Counted from the stretch's first letter, positions 21,821 through 32,812 are shown. The stretch is 64,000 nt of DNA from Pictodentalium vernedei (GCA_031216915.1 CM062289.1:18206520-18270519), one strand, 5' to 3'. The notes: generated by a model not told the origin, from the letters alone. Numbers and translations are program-made.

Positions 21821-22371
21821 TAGGGCTGTCACGATCAATCGATTAATCGATTGTTGATCGGTCATGGCGGAATCGATTAGTATTTTTTGTTGTTGAATAA
21901 TCGGTAAATTGTATCCCGTTTTAGATGTTTAATAATTAAAAGAAAATTTGATGAAAAAACTATTGTTTCTAAAGGTACTGAGTTAAGAACATCGATGTTA
22001 AACCCTAAAAAAACGTTGGAAGCATAGCATTTGTCTTCCATGTACATTCATCAAAGCTTTGATGTTCTAAATCTTTGAACCGTCAGTATAATAATCAAGA
22101 CCGGTCGGCAGTTGCAAAGATCGCAACTGCCAATCGGTCTTGATTATTACACTGACGGTTCAAAAGTTCAGAACATCAAAGCTTTGAATGTACCTAAAAG
22201 CTGATCGTCTTCGTTGTTTACTTGAGGTACGGCAGCTGACTTGAACTTCATTTTTATCGACTTCAAAGAGAGGGAGAGGGGGTGGGGGTCATCTAGGTAT
22301 GATTAATCGATTATTAACGATTATTTGCGACGATTAATCAATTCCTAAATTGAAAAATCGTGACAGCCCTA
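21821..22371. mobile_element. hAT-type MITE (K) with 8-bp TSD
   Basis: Ends TAGGGCTGTCACGATCAATC and AAAAATCGTGACAGCCCTA are inverted. The 8-bp duplication ATAGTGAT is at 21813-21820 and 22372-22379, the signature of hAT transposition. Subterminal ATTAATCGATTA-like motifs occur at both ends. The middle is a long palindrome (AAGACCGGTCGGCAGTTGC against its near-complement). No transposase. Confidence 0.9.
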
Positions 22372-22434
22372 ATAGTGATGACCGGTATTGAATAGGTGCA
22401 GGGCTTATCTGACCACTATTACTGTGGGCAGGCT

Positions 22435-22862
22435 AATCATTTTATTTATTGGTGTTTAACAACACTTTTAGCAACTATATATCAAGACTGCAACACAAAC
22501 ATGATCTCTAGTTTAACCAATCATTGGAGGTGCGGTGGTTCAGTGGTAGACTGCTGGACTTCTATGCTAGAGGTCCCGAGTTCGATCCCCGTCCGGGACG
22601 ACCAGCATTGTGTCCTTGGGCAAGGCACTTTATCCCGGTTGCCAACATGGGGGCTCGATGACGCTGTGTACTAAGGCATACTGTACGTCGATGGTGCATG
22701 TCTTCAACCGCTGTAACCCTGCTTGAGCGGAGCTTGAACAGAGTTAGGATGTTGAGGAGCTGACAGTTGCTCATCGATGCTCGGTGGTTCTCTCCGGGTA
22801 CTCTTGCCATGCTCACGATCAGCCATTGTGCATAAGTATGTGACCTTAAACACCAATAAACT
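22435..22862 (+). mobile_element. Family D SINE with a variant tRNA-like head, next to an opposite-strand SINE tail fragment
   Basis: From about 22527: GGTGCGGTGGTTCAGTGG (A box), then GAGTTCGATCCCC (B box) within GGTCCCGAGTTCGATCC, a better tRNA-like head than in the other copies. The common body TGTCCTTGGGCAAGGCACTT and tail follow. 22435-22480 is a reverse-oriented tail fragment (TTTATTTATTGGTGTTTAAC). Confidence 0.75.
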
Positions 22863-23145
22863 AGAGGTACTGTGAGCAAGCTCACAAAGTGATACCCCCG
22901 CACCTGAAATGTATAAGTTAGATTATCTCCCCTTGGAAATGTCAGAATGGAATTATATTGCTTCATGCACATCTTCATATGGAGTTCTTCCATTGTGTAA
23001 AGTTTCATGAAAATTCTTCAAATGGTATAGGAGGAGTTGTGCTTATAAGGATGGACAGACAGACAGACGGACGGATGGACAGACAGACAGGGTGATTCCT
23101 ATATACCCCCCCCCCAAACTTTGTTTGCGGGGGGTATAATAAATA
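22863..23145. mobile_element. V-type element ending in GGGGGGTATAATA
   Basis: Begins CTGTGAGCAAGCTCACAAAG, GATACCCCCGCACC, and ends TTGCGGGGGGTATAATA, so the termini are partly inverted. The right part has a (GACA/GACG)n microsatellite. The same ending, GTGGGGGTATAATA, occurs near 34620. The class is uncertain. Confidence 0.5.
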
Positions 23146-23178
23146 AATAAATAAACATTTATAACTATGCTACACTTT

Positions 23179-23500
23179 TTAACTGGTCGAGGGCTAAATT
23201 ATTTTTGGTCAGCAAAATTTGTTCACATTATTGTCTTGTTACAATTTATGGGAGAGCGCCCATAGTCACGCTGAGAGACATGCTCATAGGCACGCTGAGA
23301 GACATGCCCATAGTCACGCCGAGAGACATGCTCATAGGCACTCTCCCATCAACTGCAACAAGGTAAATCCTTATCGACTAAATAATAATTTCAATTCAAA
23401 GATAATGTGAAGCACAAAAACATAATATGAAGCATTTAACTTTTAGTGCCTGCACTTCAGAGTAAATCCCAAATTTAGGCTTCCAGAAGTCAACCAGTTC
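23179..23500. mobile_element. I-family hairpin MITE, copy 1
   Basis: TTAACTGGTCGAGGGCTAAA at the left; a hairpin of TTGTTACAATTTATGGGAGAG against CTCTCCCATCAACTGCAACAA follows. The apex holds three imperfect copies of about 30 bp with CGCTGAGAGACATGC. The right end near CAACCAGTTC is worn. Confidence 0.75.
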
Positions 23501-23600
23501 TAGGAATTCCATCCCGGGCTTTGGTTACTGGGTCCTATTTTACCAGTAAACAAGCACTGCTCCGAATCCCGAGTTTCCCACAGAGGGAGAACCCAGACTT
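23500..23600 (-). mobile_element. E-family fragment
   Basis: GGTTACTGGGTCCTATTTTACC and GTAAACAAGCACTGC match the 5' half of E; the shared tail is missing. Confidence 0.65.
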
Positions 23601-23692
23601 TATTGTCAAACTGCTGACCCAGTACAATAATTTGTCCAAAATGAAGCTTTAGAATTTATAACTCTTAACTTTAACACCAAAACATACACCAG

Positions 23693-24224
23693 CAGTGGCG
23701 TAGCCAGCCCAAAGCAAGTAGGGGAGGGGGAGGGGGGGGCAAACTTGCAGAGCCTGGCTTAGCTCCTTTTTAATAGGGGGGTGAGGGTGGTGTGTGCGGG
23801 AAAAGCATTCCAAGCCTTCACATCTCAGAATTTTGCATTCCTAAAGTTTGAGCTAGATAACCAAGGTAACAATAATCAGGGTTTCCACTAGAGGGAAATG
23901 AATGTGTCCGATATGGGGCGGCCAAGAGTCATGGATGGAGGTTTTTGAACACTGGAATTTAAAAAATTTTGAATTCCAGGGTTCAAAAACCCCATCTCCT
24001 TGCATCTGAGTGGATATTTTGAGGTTTTTAATGCATGGATGACTGTCTACCTTTTCACTGACACAGATACTAGGACAAGCAATCTACAAATCTACAACCT
24101 AACCCCCATGGGCCTTACCCTCTACGATTTTTATGCCATTTTTGGACATATTTCGAGGACCAACTTTGAGGGAAAGTCGGGGGGGATGCATCCCCCAATC
24201 CCCACCCTCCTGGCCACACCACTG
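23693..24224. mobile_element. hAT-type MITE with near-perfect 8-bp TSD
   Basis: Ends CAGTGGCGTAGCCAG and CTGGCCACACCACTG. Flanks TACACCAG (23685-23692) and AACACCAG (24225-24232) differ at one base. CCCCC-rich and GGGGG-rich subterminal runs, and a central inverted repeat around TGAACACTGGAATTT. Confidence 0.75.
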
Positions 24225-24232
24225 AACACCAG

Positions 24233-25346
24233 TATTATTAGATTAGGCTCAAACCGTCCAAGGATGACAAAATAGCAGCCCAACTGTTGTGGAACCAGGA
24301 TTCTCACCTTGTGCATTGATAACCAAGTCCTGTTATAAAAGTACAGAACTCATCTACAGCAGTAAGCATGCACTGATCCACTTTCCTGAGCTCCTGTGAT
24401 GAATTTGGAATAATAATTTGAATGAAAGTTCAATAAATTATTTTCTTCCCACTATTTTGGGTCTGTATTTTCTTCACCAGAAAAACACCTGTCATTTGGT
24501 GATCTGTGACCAGTAGAAAGTCATTCGAAAACATATGTCCAACATTATACTACATAACAGGCTTTGATTAGGAATGCATTTGGTATGTCTAGCATTGCTC
24601 CTTCCATCAATGAACAATAAATCATAGGATACAAAAAAAAAACAAATTCTTGAGAGAGTCAAGAGAAGATCAAAACAGCAGCTCCCCAAAATGTACAACT
24701 TTATTAGAACTTGAGTCAACAGGTGCACATACCAGATTGAGAATAGGCCTCAGGGTTAAACATCATTATAATGGACAATAAAATGATATTTATTACACCA
24801 ATAACAGTTTGTCCATCATTTTATGTGTCGTAAATGTGTTCAAAGAACACAATTTCACAACACAACAAACATATGCATCTCCAAAAGATGCTTGAGGGTA
24901 GCACAACTGTCAATGGATAATGATTATATTATGATGGTCTTGAAACAAATAATAGAAACTGCTAAGGCAATTTTTTCTTTAGTATGTAAGACAACACAGA
25001 ATAGATATCATGTGACACTATGTTAATTGAATAGTCACTTGTCCAGTGAAAAATATTCAATATTTTACAGCTCAACTTGACTTTTTTGTTACAAATGCAA
25101 TTTTTTTGTGGAAACGACCTTGTACAAGCCAGTGGCTTACTGTCGAATCCACAAACATCTTCATGTTGTATACTGTACCCACTGAGGTTGGAAATAAATA
25201 TTGTTTAAACTAAATGCAATTTTTAGTGCCTGTCTTTTTGCAGTTACGGGTGCTTGTATATGCGAGCACAATAGAATCTCTCAAAGGACTGTATTCCGTC
25301 AAAAAAAACCCCACAAACTGGGGTAATAAAGTTTATCTAAACTATG
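24233..25346. other. Intronic sequence without a recognisable feature
   Basis: AT-rich; short frames on both strands lack splice or domain support. At its right border (25347-25425) is an inverted repeat, TGTTCTGATTATCACATTCTC against GAGAATGTGACAATTAGAACA. Confidence 0.4.
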
Positions 25347-25625
25347 ATGTGTTCTGATTATCACATTCTCTCCCTTGTCCGGTGGAAGAGTCAAAAAGGG
25401 GGAGAATGTGACAATTAGAACACATTGCAAACGCCCTATTGTCACGAGATTCCACAGTAATCACTTGTCCAGTTCCCTCCCAGTAAGACAGGCAATACTG
25501 GAAATGAACAAAATTGACGGGTGTAGTTTTAAGCTCCCACAAAATCAGAGACAAGAGTAAATTGTACCCGTAAAATGTTAGTATATGAATTTTCAAGGGA
25601 ATACTGTCACCAAACACCAGAAACC

Positions 25626-25863
25626 TTAACCCTTTGAACTCGAGCAGCCGCTTTTCCAGCCATGAACGTGATACGTTATAACGTCATTAAATAGGATGGC
25701 TGTTTCTAAATGTGAGGGGTAGACCAATTAGTTTTTTCAACGTGCAGTCCCGAGGTTGCACGTTGAAAATATTGATTGGTCTACCCCAAATAATGAATAT
25801 GGACTCTTCTAATTGCTGCCATTGAACTGGCATGGCAGATACCACTAGTGTTCAAAGGGTTAA
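25626..25863. mobile_element. Q-family MITE, intact
   Basis: TTAACCCTTTGAACTCGAGC at the left and AGTGTTCAAAGGGTTAA at the right, TTAA at both borders. Central palindrome CAACGTGCAGTCCCGAGGTTGCACGTTG. It shares only TTAACCCTTT with family B. Confidence 0.85.
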
Positions 25864-26079
25864 ATGTATAAGGAATTGCAGAATTATGACAGTAACTTGC
25901 CAATGGCCACAGGGTGCTGCTTTCTCAAAACAACAGCCATTTATATGCCCTCACAGTATATTTTTCAAAGAGTGCATTTTATAGGCCCCGTAAAATAGAA
26001 ATCACGGGTGCTGACAGGAGAAATTGCACTCGCACTCGTCTCATTTCAAGGACTGAGATGGGTTGATCAGTTTACGCAC

Positions 26080-26145
26080 AAACACAGTTTTTTGCTGGGT
26101 CTTGCGGTTCGGCTTTCCAGTTGGCTGCAAAAACTGGAACCAAAC
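26080..26145 (-). CDS. Candidate 66-bp internal coding exon
   Basis: On the minus strand an acceptor (TTGTTTTCAG, exon from 26145) is followed by 22 open codons (VWFQFLQPTGKPNRKTQQ, then KTVF) and a donor GTGCGTAA. The exon is phase 0 at both ends, so it joins in frame to the 60 kb exon upstream and the 2.6 kb exon downstream, and it lies in a small island of non-repetitive sequence. The peptide is aromatic then basic. If the donor is not used, the frame runs another 12 codons to a stop near 26041. Neither the domain nor the splicing can be confirmed from sequence alone. Confidence 0.5.
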
Positions 26146-26369
26146 CTGAAAACAAACAAGAGGCTGCATGGGGCCTGAGGCGCTTACCTGTAATAGTAGT
26201 TTAAGGAAGGATTTAATTAACATCTACTGCCAGTTAACACTACAGAAGAATGAAGTTATTTCATTACTTAGAACTTTGTTGCCCATGCCAAATGATTTTT
26301 TTTAGCACTGGGATGATACCACAGAAATAATGCCCCGATTTCCAGTAATGTAAAACTTGGGGAGTCCAA

Positions 26370-27760
26370 ATATCAACCTAGGAACTTAACTTGAACAAAC
26401 TTGAGTCTGAGCCCACCAGGATGCTGTATACCAAATGTGAAAGCATTCTGACTGGGGGATCTGAAGGAGAGGATTTTTAAAGAAATTTCCTCACTAAGTT
26501 GAAATTCGGGCTACCATAGGGGGCCCAAATATTATCCAAAGGACTTGATTTGAACAAACTTGAATCCCACCCCCATAGCGATATTGTATACCAAATACAA
26601 AAGCATTCTGAGTGGTGGATCTGGAGAAGGTGATTTTTAAAGAAATTCCCTCATATTGCACTAAGTTAAAATTCAGGCTCCCGTAAAAAGCCCAAATATT
26701 AACTCAGGGACACGATTTGAACAAACTTGAATCTGACCCCCCTAGAGATGTTGTATACCAAATATGAAAGCAATCCGACTGGTGGATCTGAAGATTTTTG
26801 CACTAAGTTAAAATTCGGGCTACCATAGCGAGCCCAAATATTAATAACCCAGGGACACAATTTGAACAAACTTGAATCTGACCCCCTAAAGATGTTGCAT
26901 ACCAAACATGAAAGCATTCTGACTGGTAGATTTGAAGATGATCTTTAAAGATCATTCGCCATATTAATAATTTCGGGATCCTGTATTGTGCCTAAATATG
27001 AACCAAGGGGCTTCATTTTAACACACTTGTATCTGACCCCCCTTTGGATACTGTATACCAAATATCAAAAGATTCTGATCAGAGGTTGTGGAAATTTTTT
27101 TTTTTTTAAATTTATGCAAATATGATGACTGATATCAAACACCCTGACACAACGGACGACAATTTTTTTTTACCATTCAATTCTACTGGTCCTAAGGATG
27201 CTTCATACCAAATAACAGTTCTCTGTTCCCAAGTGGTTTGGGAAATATGGGCATTTGAAAATATTTCTATTTTTTGCTCCTGGGGTTCCCACAGGGACAC
27301 AGGAAAATTTTTTTTGCATGAATCAAGTACTTATGACTCAATAATACCACATATCAAATTTGGTTAAAAAAGGACCAACGTTCAGAAAATAGAAATTTTG
27401 GGTGGGGCCAAAAAAATCTTGCCCCTCCCATTACAAAGGCAAATATTGATCCACGAAATTCGTTTGAACAAACTTGATTCTACACCTCAAAAGGAAGCTC
27501 CAAACCAAATATCAAGTCACTGTATGTGCTGGTTCATGAGAAGATTTTTTAAGAATTTTGGTGAATTTCCACCCAGCCCCTCTCTTTGAGACTGGGCAAG
27601 TTGTTTTGAAAACAAAATGCAATGTCAGAACACGCAATCACCTCAAATATAACTAAAACTGGTTCAGAGGTTTAGGAGGGGCAGGTGCAAACACCATGTT
27701 CAGGGACGGTGAGTGATCACTGTAGCTCATTCTGACTTTTAGTCAGGTGAGCTAAAAAAA
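26370..27760. repeat. Tandem array X3, unit about 150-167 bp
   Basis: TTTGAACAAACTTGAATCTGA recurs near 26391, 26549, 26716, 26869, 27018 (diverged) and 27462. GTATACCAAATATGAAAGC recurs in step with it. It ends in GTCAGGTGAGCTAAAAAA near 27757. It begins about 220 bp right of the 66-bp exon. Confidence 0.75.
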
Positions 27761-28005
27761 CCCACCCATCCCAAAAGACTATATTGAATAGACAGCGAGA
27801 AATATTCAATTAACCTGTAGTGTTGGAAGCCCATATCTTGGCTTTACACAGAAGTGCAGGCACCATATCTTCCAAGAAACCATATTCTGTGTAGGGTTTC
27901 ATGGTATTTTGGTTGGTACCGGTAACAAAATCATAACCAACTGAATACCATCCATCAAATTTGAGTACCGGACCACCTGAATACTGTCTCTTTTGCAGCA
28001 CAGTA

Positions 28006-28248
28006 CAGTAGAGATGCCCTGGACTGGTCGTAATACACGTGTGAGCTGTGATGTCCATGTATGCATTTACCAGGTACAAAAAAATCACCAGCAGCAAAAC
28101 TTTTAATTAAGCAGTGGGTTGTACCCAGTGGGTCATTAATTAAACTTTTAATGATTATTCCCAAAATTAGTGTTTGGAATGTAATATTACTGCATCAATG
28201 GAAATATTGCCCACCCTGGAAAGTAACCAGTCTATGATGGCCTTACTG
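28006..28248. mobile_element. N-family MITE, copy 1
   Basis: TA-flanked; CAGTAGAGATGCCCTGGACTGG at the left and AACCAGTCTATGATGGCCTTACTG at the right. Core TTAATTAAGCAGTGGGTTGT, ACCCAGTGGGTCATTAATTAA. Confidence 0.8.
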
Positions 28249-28275
28249 TATTATAATTTTAGCATGCAAGTGTTC

Positions 28276-28526
28276 TTAACCCTTTACCCAACGCAGATGA
28301 TATCAAAATTTATTACTTTAAATATCATTTTTTCAAATGTTTCAAAACATTTCAACAAAACCATATCATGTGACCCCTCGTTGGAACGAGCTCGTTCCAA
28401 CGGGGGGTCACATGATATGGTCATGATATGGTTTTGTAGAAATCTTTTGAAAAATAATATTTTTTCAACTGCTGAATTTGCATATTACGCAGGCGGATGT
28501 GGGCGGTTCGTTAGGTAAAGGGTTGA
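28276..28526. mobile_element. B-family MITE, subfamily 2
   Basis: TTAACCCTTTACCCAACGCAG to TTAGGTAAAGGGTTGA. The right arm contains a short direct repeat, CATGATATGGT twice, next to the core GGAACGAGCTCGTTCC. Confidence 0.85.
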
Positions 28527-28960
28527 AATAAAAAAAATCGCGGCAGCGACGCCGTAGCTGCGATGGGTGGTGCAATCTCACAAAATTCTAAGTTCATCAA
28601 GGGCCATAACTCCAAGAAAAACAACATTTGGAACAACTCATGCATTGAACAGTGGCTAGACATCAATAAGATACATTTACATGCCAAATATAAAGTCATT
28701 CCATCAAGTATTTCAAAAGTTATTGAGTTTTGAAACTCGTTGGTCACAGACAAACTCGTTGGTCACAGACAGACCAACGGACCGCTGCATTGAACATTGA
28801 CTAGACATCAATAAGATACACTTACATGCCAAATATAAAGTCATTCCATCAAGTATTTCAAAAGTTATTGAGTTTTGAAACTCGTTGGTCACAGACAGAC
28901 TGACCGACCGACAGACAGACCGACATTGCCACTTATAGAGCTGCTAGTTGCAGCTAAAAA
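28527..28960. repeat. Tandem array X4, two units
   Basis: CATTGAACAGTGGCTAGACATC and GTCATTCCATCAAGTATTTC, then AGTTTTGAAACTCGTTGGTC, are repeated about 145 bp apart. It ends with a (GACA/GACC)n stretch and TAGAGCTGCTAGTTGCAGC. Confidence 0.7.
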
Positions 28961-29152
28961 TATATATACTATGCCAAAATAGGGGAAACATATTAAATAC
29001 AAGGGGACACTATTGATGGAAATTAATATTTTCAGAACTGCGGAAGTATTACTTATTGCTCTAGGAAAATAGGTAATCCAAAGGAAAGACTAATTAATTT
29101 CTACAAAAGTGTTCTTCTGAACAGTAAGTCATAAAATTGTTAGCCTGTTAAT

Positions 29153-29715
29153 TAGTGCTCAAACGACTCGTGAATTCTAAAGTCGACTAATCAATACCCA
29201 AAAGTCAAGTCGACTTCGACTAGTCATTGGTGATAACCTGTCTCCTTATAACAGTGTTGGTCTTCCGGTAGAGTGCTGAGGGTCCAAATTTTTCTTCACT
29301 TGGGCATTCATATACAGCAACTTACTGGAACATTATTCTGTTAATGTGCTTCTAATTATGCTAAGAGTGAAATTATATAGTCTTATTTAATTTGCCTTGT
29401 TGCGATTTATGGGAGAGTGCCTATAGGCACTCTCCCATAAATTGCAACAAGGCAATAACATATCCTGAGAGCCCAAAATAATTCAGCACTCTACTAGTAC
29501 CAGTTAAAACAAACTACTGTCACTACTATTAGATGGCAATAGATGTATACACTGATTGCCCAATATTGCTGTTCAAACTGTCTGCCAGTGGCACAGAAGG
29601 GATACTATTTACCTAAAAGTTTGAACTCCTCCGACTAGTCGACTGTACAATTGAGAGTCGACTACTGGTTTGCCCAGAGTCGACATCAACTAGTCGACTA
29701 ATCGTTTGAGTACTA
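29153..29715. mobile_element. hAT-type MITE (J) with 8-bp TSD, holding an I-family element
   Basis: Ends TAGTGCTCAAACGACT and ATCGTTTGAGTACTA are inverted. The duplication CTGTTAAT is at 29145-29152 and 29716-29723. AGTCGACTA motifs are clustered beneath both ends. The middle is occupied by an I element. Confidence 0.85.
29258..29508. mobile_element. I-family hairpin MITE, copy 2
   Basis: Worn ends GGTAGAGTGCTGAGGG and CAGCACTCTACTAGTACCAGTTAA. Near-perfect hairpin CCTTGTTGCGATTTATGGGAG, with a minimal apex TGCCTATAGGCA at 29397-29455. Confidence 0.7.
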
Positions 29716-29794
29716 CTGTTAATCGCTTTCATCTCACAGGAACTTTGATTAAAGTCAATCAATCACCCCTGGTAAACAACCTCTCAATCCAGAG

Positions 29795-29880
29795 TGATTG
29801 GACAGGACGTCCCTTGAGTTCCAATGTGTTCTATGTGCCAGTAGGCACATAGAACACATTGGAACTCAGGGGACGAGGCG
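29795..29880. repeat. Hairpin
   Basis: Arms GAGTTCCAATGTGTTCTATG and its complement around TGCCAGTAGGCA, with imperfect extension GGACGTCCC / GGGGACGAGGCGTC. Family unknown. Confidence 0.65.
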
Positions 29881-30002
29881 TCTAACTGATAACGTATCAG
29901 AGAGTGTTGATCAGCAAGCATAAAAGAAAAAAAAAAAAACACAATAAGCAGTTTATTTAAGAAAAAATCGGCTCTTCAAGGTGAGAAAAAATGTGGTCTT
30001 GA

Positions 30003-30130
30003 ATTTACAAGAATTTCAACAAAACCAAGCAGACGAGCTTGTGCCAATGATTGAGTCAAATGATTTTTGTTCAACTGCACATTTTGTATATTAAGCGGCG
30101 GATGTAGCCGATTTGTTAGGTAAGGTTAAT
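30003..30130. mobile_element. Half of a B-family MITE, subfamily 2
   Basis: AATTTCAACAAAACCAAGC, then GCGGCGGATGTAGCCGATTTG and TTAGGTAAGGTTAA, match the right half of subfamily 2; the left half is missing. Confidence 0.6.
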
Positions 30131-30839
30131 CGCTAACTAGGCAAAACAGTGGCGTCCTGTTGTCTACTCGCAAGAAGTAAAAACTGCAGGAACGGTGGGT
30201 GTGCAAGAGCGACAACTCACCACAAAATCGAAAGACAGTGTTACCTGTGATTTCAAGACCCCTACATCATGCTTTACAATCAAAAGTTTTAAACATAAAA
30301 TTGGACACTTCCAAAACATTGAGAGCCTTTTTCAATCCTACAGAAACCCTGTATTATCCTCACCTCAGAGTTGCCTGGACTCTTCCACCTGGACATCATA
30401 ATAATTTCACTCTCAACTGTACATGTTGATGTAGTATGGTGTTTCAACTTCAAGCTGGACTAACTCACTCCTAATCCAACAAATAGCTACCTATACTTGC
30501 TTGAGTTGTCAAGACAATACCCTTACTGTTCCACCTTACCCTAATGTTGACAAAATTTAAATTCCAATTTGGATTACAGGTAATGTATAATGAAATTGAA
30601 ATCTATTATTAGAGACGACCTTTCAAATTTCCAACAATTGGAATCTTTATCAGAAAAGATCGCTGAAAATGGTGAAATATTTTCATTGCACTACAGAGTA
30701 AGTTAAACATGGGGTCACTGAGTAAACTGTACTGAGAGAGGGTATGACAAGAAAGGTATGCGCTCTTGTTTTCCACAACTTTTGGATTTCGTTCACAATT
30801 TTGTAAACAGTTACTATTTATTCTGAAATCAAAATTATA
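30131..30839. other. Sequence without a recognisable feature
   Basis: No repeat family recognised. Two overlapping short plus-strand frames at 30195-30429 have no start or splice support. Confidence 0.35.
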
Positions 30840-31269
30840 CAGTGGAGCAGACTTAATTGGATATCTCTTAATTGTATATCCCTGTTAATTGAATATAATT
30901 TTCAAACACAAAACCATTTACCATACCTTCAGTACAAATTTGAACTGTTAATTGCATATGGGTTGTAGAGTAAACTCCTGTTAATTGTATATAAATTTTT
31001 GTAATATATCGAAAAAATTACTGTGACACGCACCAAATTCCCCTTATTTATCAACCTTTTTGGCCTCACTACATCCAACACAGACATTTATTCTATTATA
31101 TCTTGTTTGACAGAGCTCATCGAGCTCTGTCAAACAATATATAATAGAATAAATGCTCGGTTTACCTCCAGAACACAGGAAACTGACTAAATCCCTGTTA
31201 ATTGTATACTCCTGTTAATTGAATAATTTTCACTGGCAAAATGGGTATTCAATTAAGAGGAGTGTACTG
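30840..31269. mobile_element. F-family MITE, copy 1
   Basis: TA-flanked; CAGTGGAGCAGACTTAATTGG to GGAGTGTACTG. Inside, TGTTAATTGTATA-type motifs are scattered on both arms, and the core is TTGTTTGACAGAGCTCATCG with its complement. Confidence 0.8.
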
Positions 31270-31457
31270 TACTTTTATGTATTCCTTAACTAATAGAAAT
31301 GGTCAGTCTACTGTGAATAAAAAAAATACAGTAAGCTACAGTGCTGAGCAATTGTTGAATCCTTTTTTTGTGGAGTGGAGGGAATAACCAGCAAGTCAAA
31401 GCCAGAGGAATCTGTCCATGCTCCATATGGCAGGGCAAACTCTAATAAGAGAAAATG

Positions 31458-31861
31458 TGTTATTTATTTATTTATTGGTGTGTAAAGTCACATACTTATG
31501 CACAACGGTTTAACATGACCGTGACAGTTTTACGGGCGAGGAAGCCGGAGCACCCGGAGAGAACCACCGAGCAACGACGAGCAGCTGCCAGCTCCCCAAC
31601 ATCATAACTCCGCACTGCAGCACAGGCAGAGTTAGATTGGTTGAAGACGTGCACATCATTGACGTGCAGTACGCCTTCACACACAGCGTCATCGTGCCCC
31701 CATGTGGACAATCGGGATTAAGTGCCTTGGCCAAGGACACAATGCGGGAGTCTGAATCAATCGCTCAGACGGTCACCCATCCGAGGACTAACCAGGTTCG
31801 ACGTTGCCTAACTTGGGTGATCTGACGAGAACCATTTACCGCAATGCCACCACGCCCCCTA
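31458..31861 (-). mobile_element. 5S rRNA-headed SINE on the family D body and tail
   Basis: Flanked by AGAAAATG at 31450-31457 and 31862-31869. Read on the minus strand, after GGGGGCGTGGTGGC comes a 5S rRNA-like segment: CTCGTCAGATCACCCAAG, then CCTGGTTAGTCCTCGGATGG and GTGACCGTCTGAG, which correspond to the 5S internal promoter (box A to box C). The body and (AATA)n tail are those of the tRNA-headed copies. Such 5S-derived elements are known as SINE3. Confidence 0.85.
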
Positions 31862-31995
31862 AGAAAATGGGTTTTAGCAATACCATTGGCATTTTATCCA
31901 GTACTATTATCACAAAAGCAGTGTTTTACATGATCCCATCGCGATTTGATTATGGCACACTTTCACCAGTGGGACAGGGTTTCATTAGTAAGATA

Positions 31996-32476
31996 CAGTG
32001 GAACCCTGTTAATTGAATAGCCACTTTGCCAATGAAAATTATTCATTTAACAGGAGTATCCAATTAACAGGGACTGTGTCACTTTCCTGTATTCTAGAGA
32101 TAAACTTAGCATTTATTCTAACATATCTTGTTTGACAGAGCTCCACGAGCTCTGTCAAACAAGATATAAACAAGATATAACAAATTAAATGTCTGTACTG
32201 GATGTACCGAGACCAAATAGGTCTATAAACAAACAAAAAACGGGGGGGGGGGGGGGGGGGGGGTGGGGGGGGGGGTGGGGGGGGGGGGGGGGGAGGGTAA
32301 TTTCTCGACAGGTTACACAATTTTTTATTCAATGAATAGGAGTTTGCTCTATAACCTATATTCGATTAACAGGTCAAATTTGTACTGGAGGTATGGTAAA
32401 TGGTTTGTGTTTGGAAATAATATTCAATTAACAGGGTTATTCAGTTAAGAGATATCCAATTAAGTGGGCTCCACTG
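31996..32476. mobile_element. F-family MITE, copy 2, with an expanded G tract
   Basis: TA-flanked; CAGTGGAACCCTGTTAATTG to AAGTGGGCTCCACTG. Core TTGTTTGACAGAGCTCCACG. At 32243-32294 about 50 bases are almost all G, with two Ts and one A. The proline-rich frame on the minus strand comes from this tract. Confidence 0.8.
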
Positions 32477-32693
32477 TACCAAGAAATTAAAACAGCGCAA
32501 AAATAATAATAGCATATCAGATTTAGTATTCTCGCGTATTTGTGTTTCAACAGTGGGGGAGAATTTCATGAAAATCAGAGAATTTGATTCTTGTAAGAAT
32601 TCTCACAAATTCATTTCTGAACAAAAGAACTGAATGGGAATTGTATCATTTTGATTCTCGCTGAATTTATTTAAAATTTATTGCTGTTTAAAT

Positions 32694-32812
32694 CTTTGCC
32701 TCACATGAAAGGCAGACGACACTTGCAAATAAAACTCTCGAATAGCTAAATTTTTTCATTTTTCGAGTCAAAAACATAGCTTATGACCCCTCATTAGAAC
32801 AAGTTCAAAGAT
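32694..32812. mobile_element. Half of a B-family MITE, subfamily 1
   Basis: CACATGAAAGGCAGACGACAC and AAAAACATAGCTTATGACCCC, stopping at AGAACAAGTTC; the other arm is missing. Confidence 0.65.

Noticed and set aside
26080..26145. Last strands of a Rel/NFAT or IPT-type domain
   Set aside because: The length and alternation of hydrophobic residues suggested it, but no diagnostic residues match and no preceding domain exons were found.
31762..31832. Functional 5S rRNA gene
   Set aside because: Only part of 5S is present, diverged, and fused to a SINE body with a target duplication.
32039..32332. Proline-rich protein on the minus strand
   Set aside because: Produced by the poly-G tract in an F-MITE.
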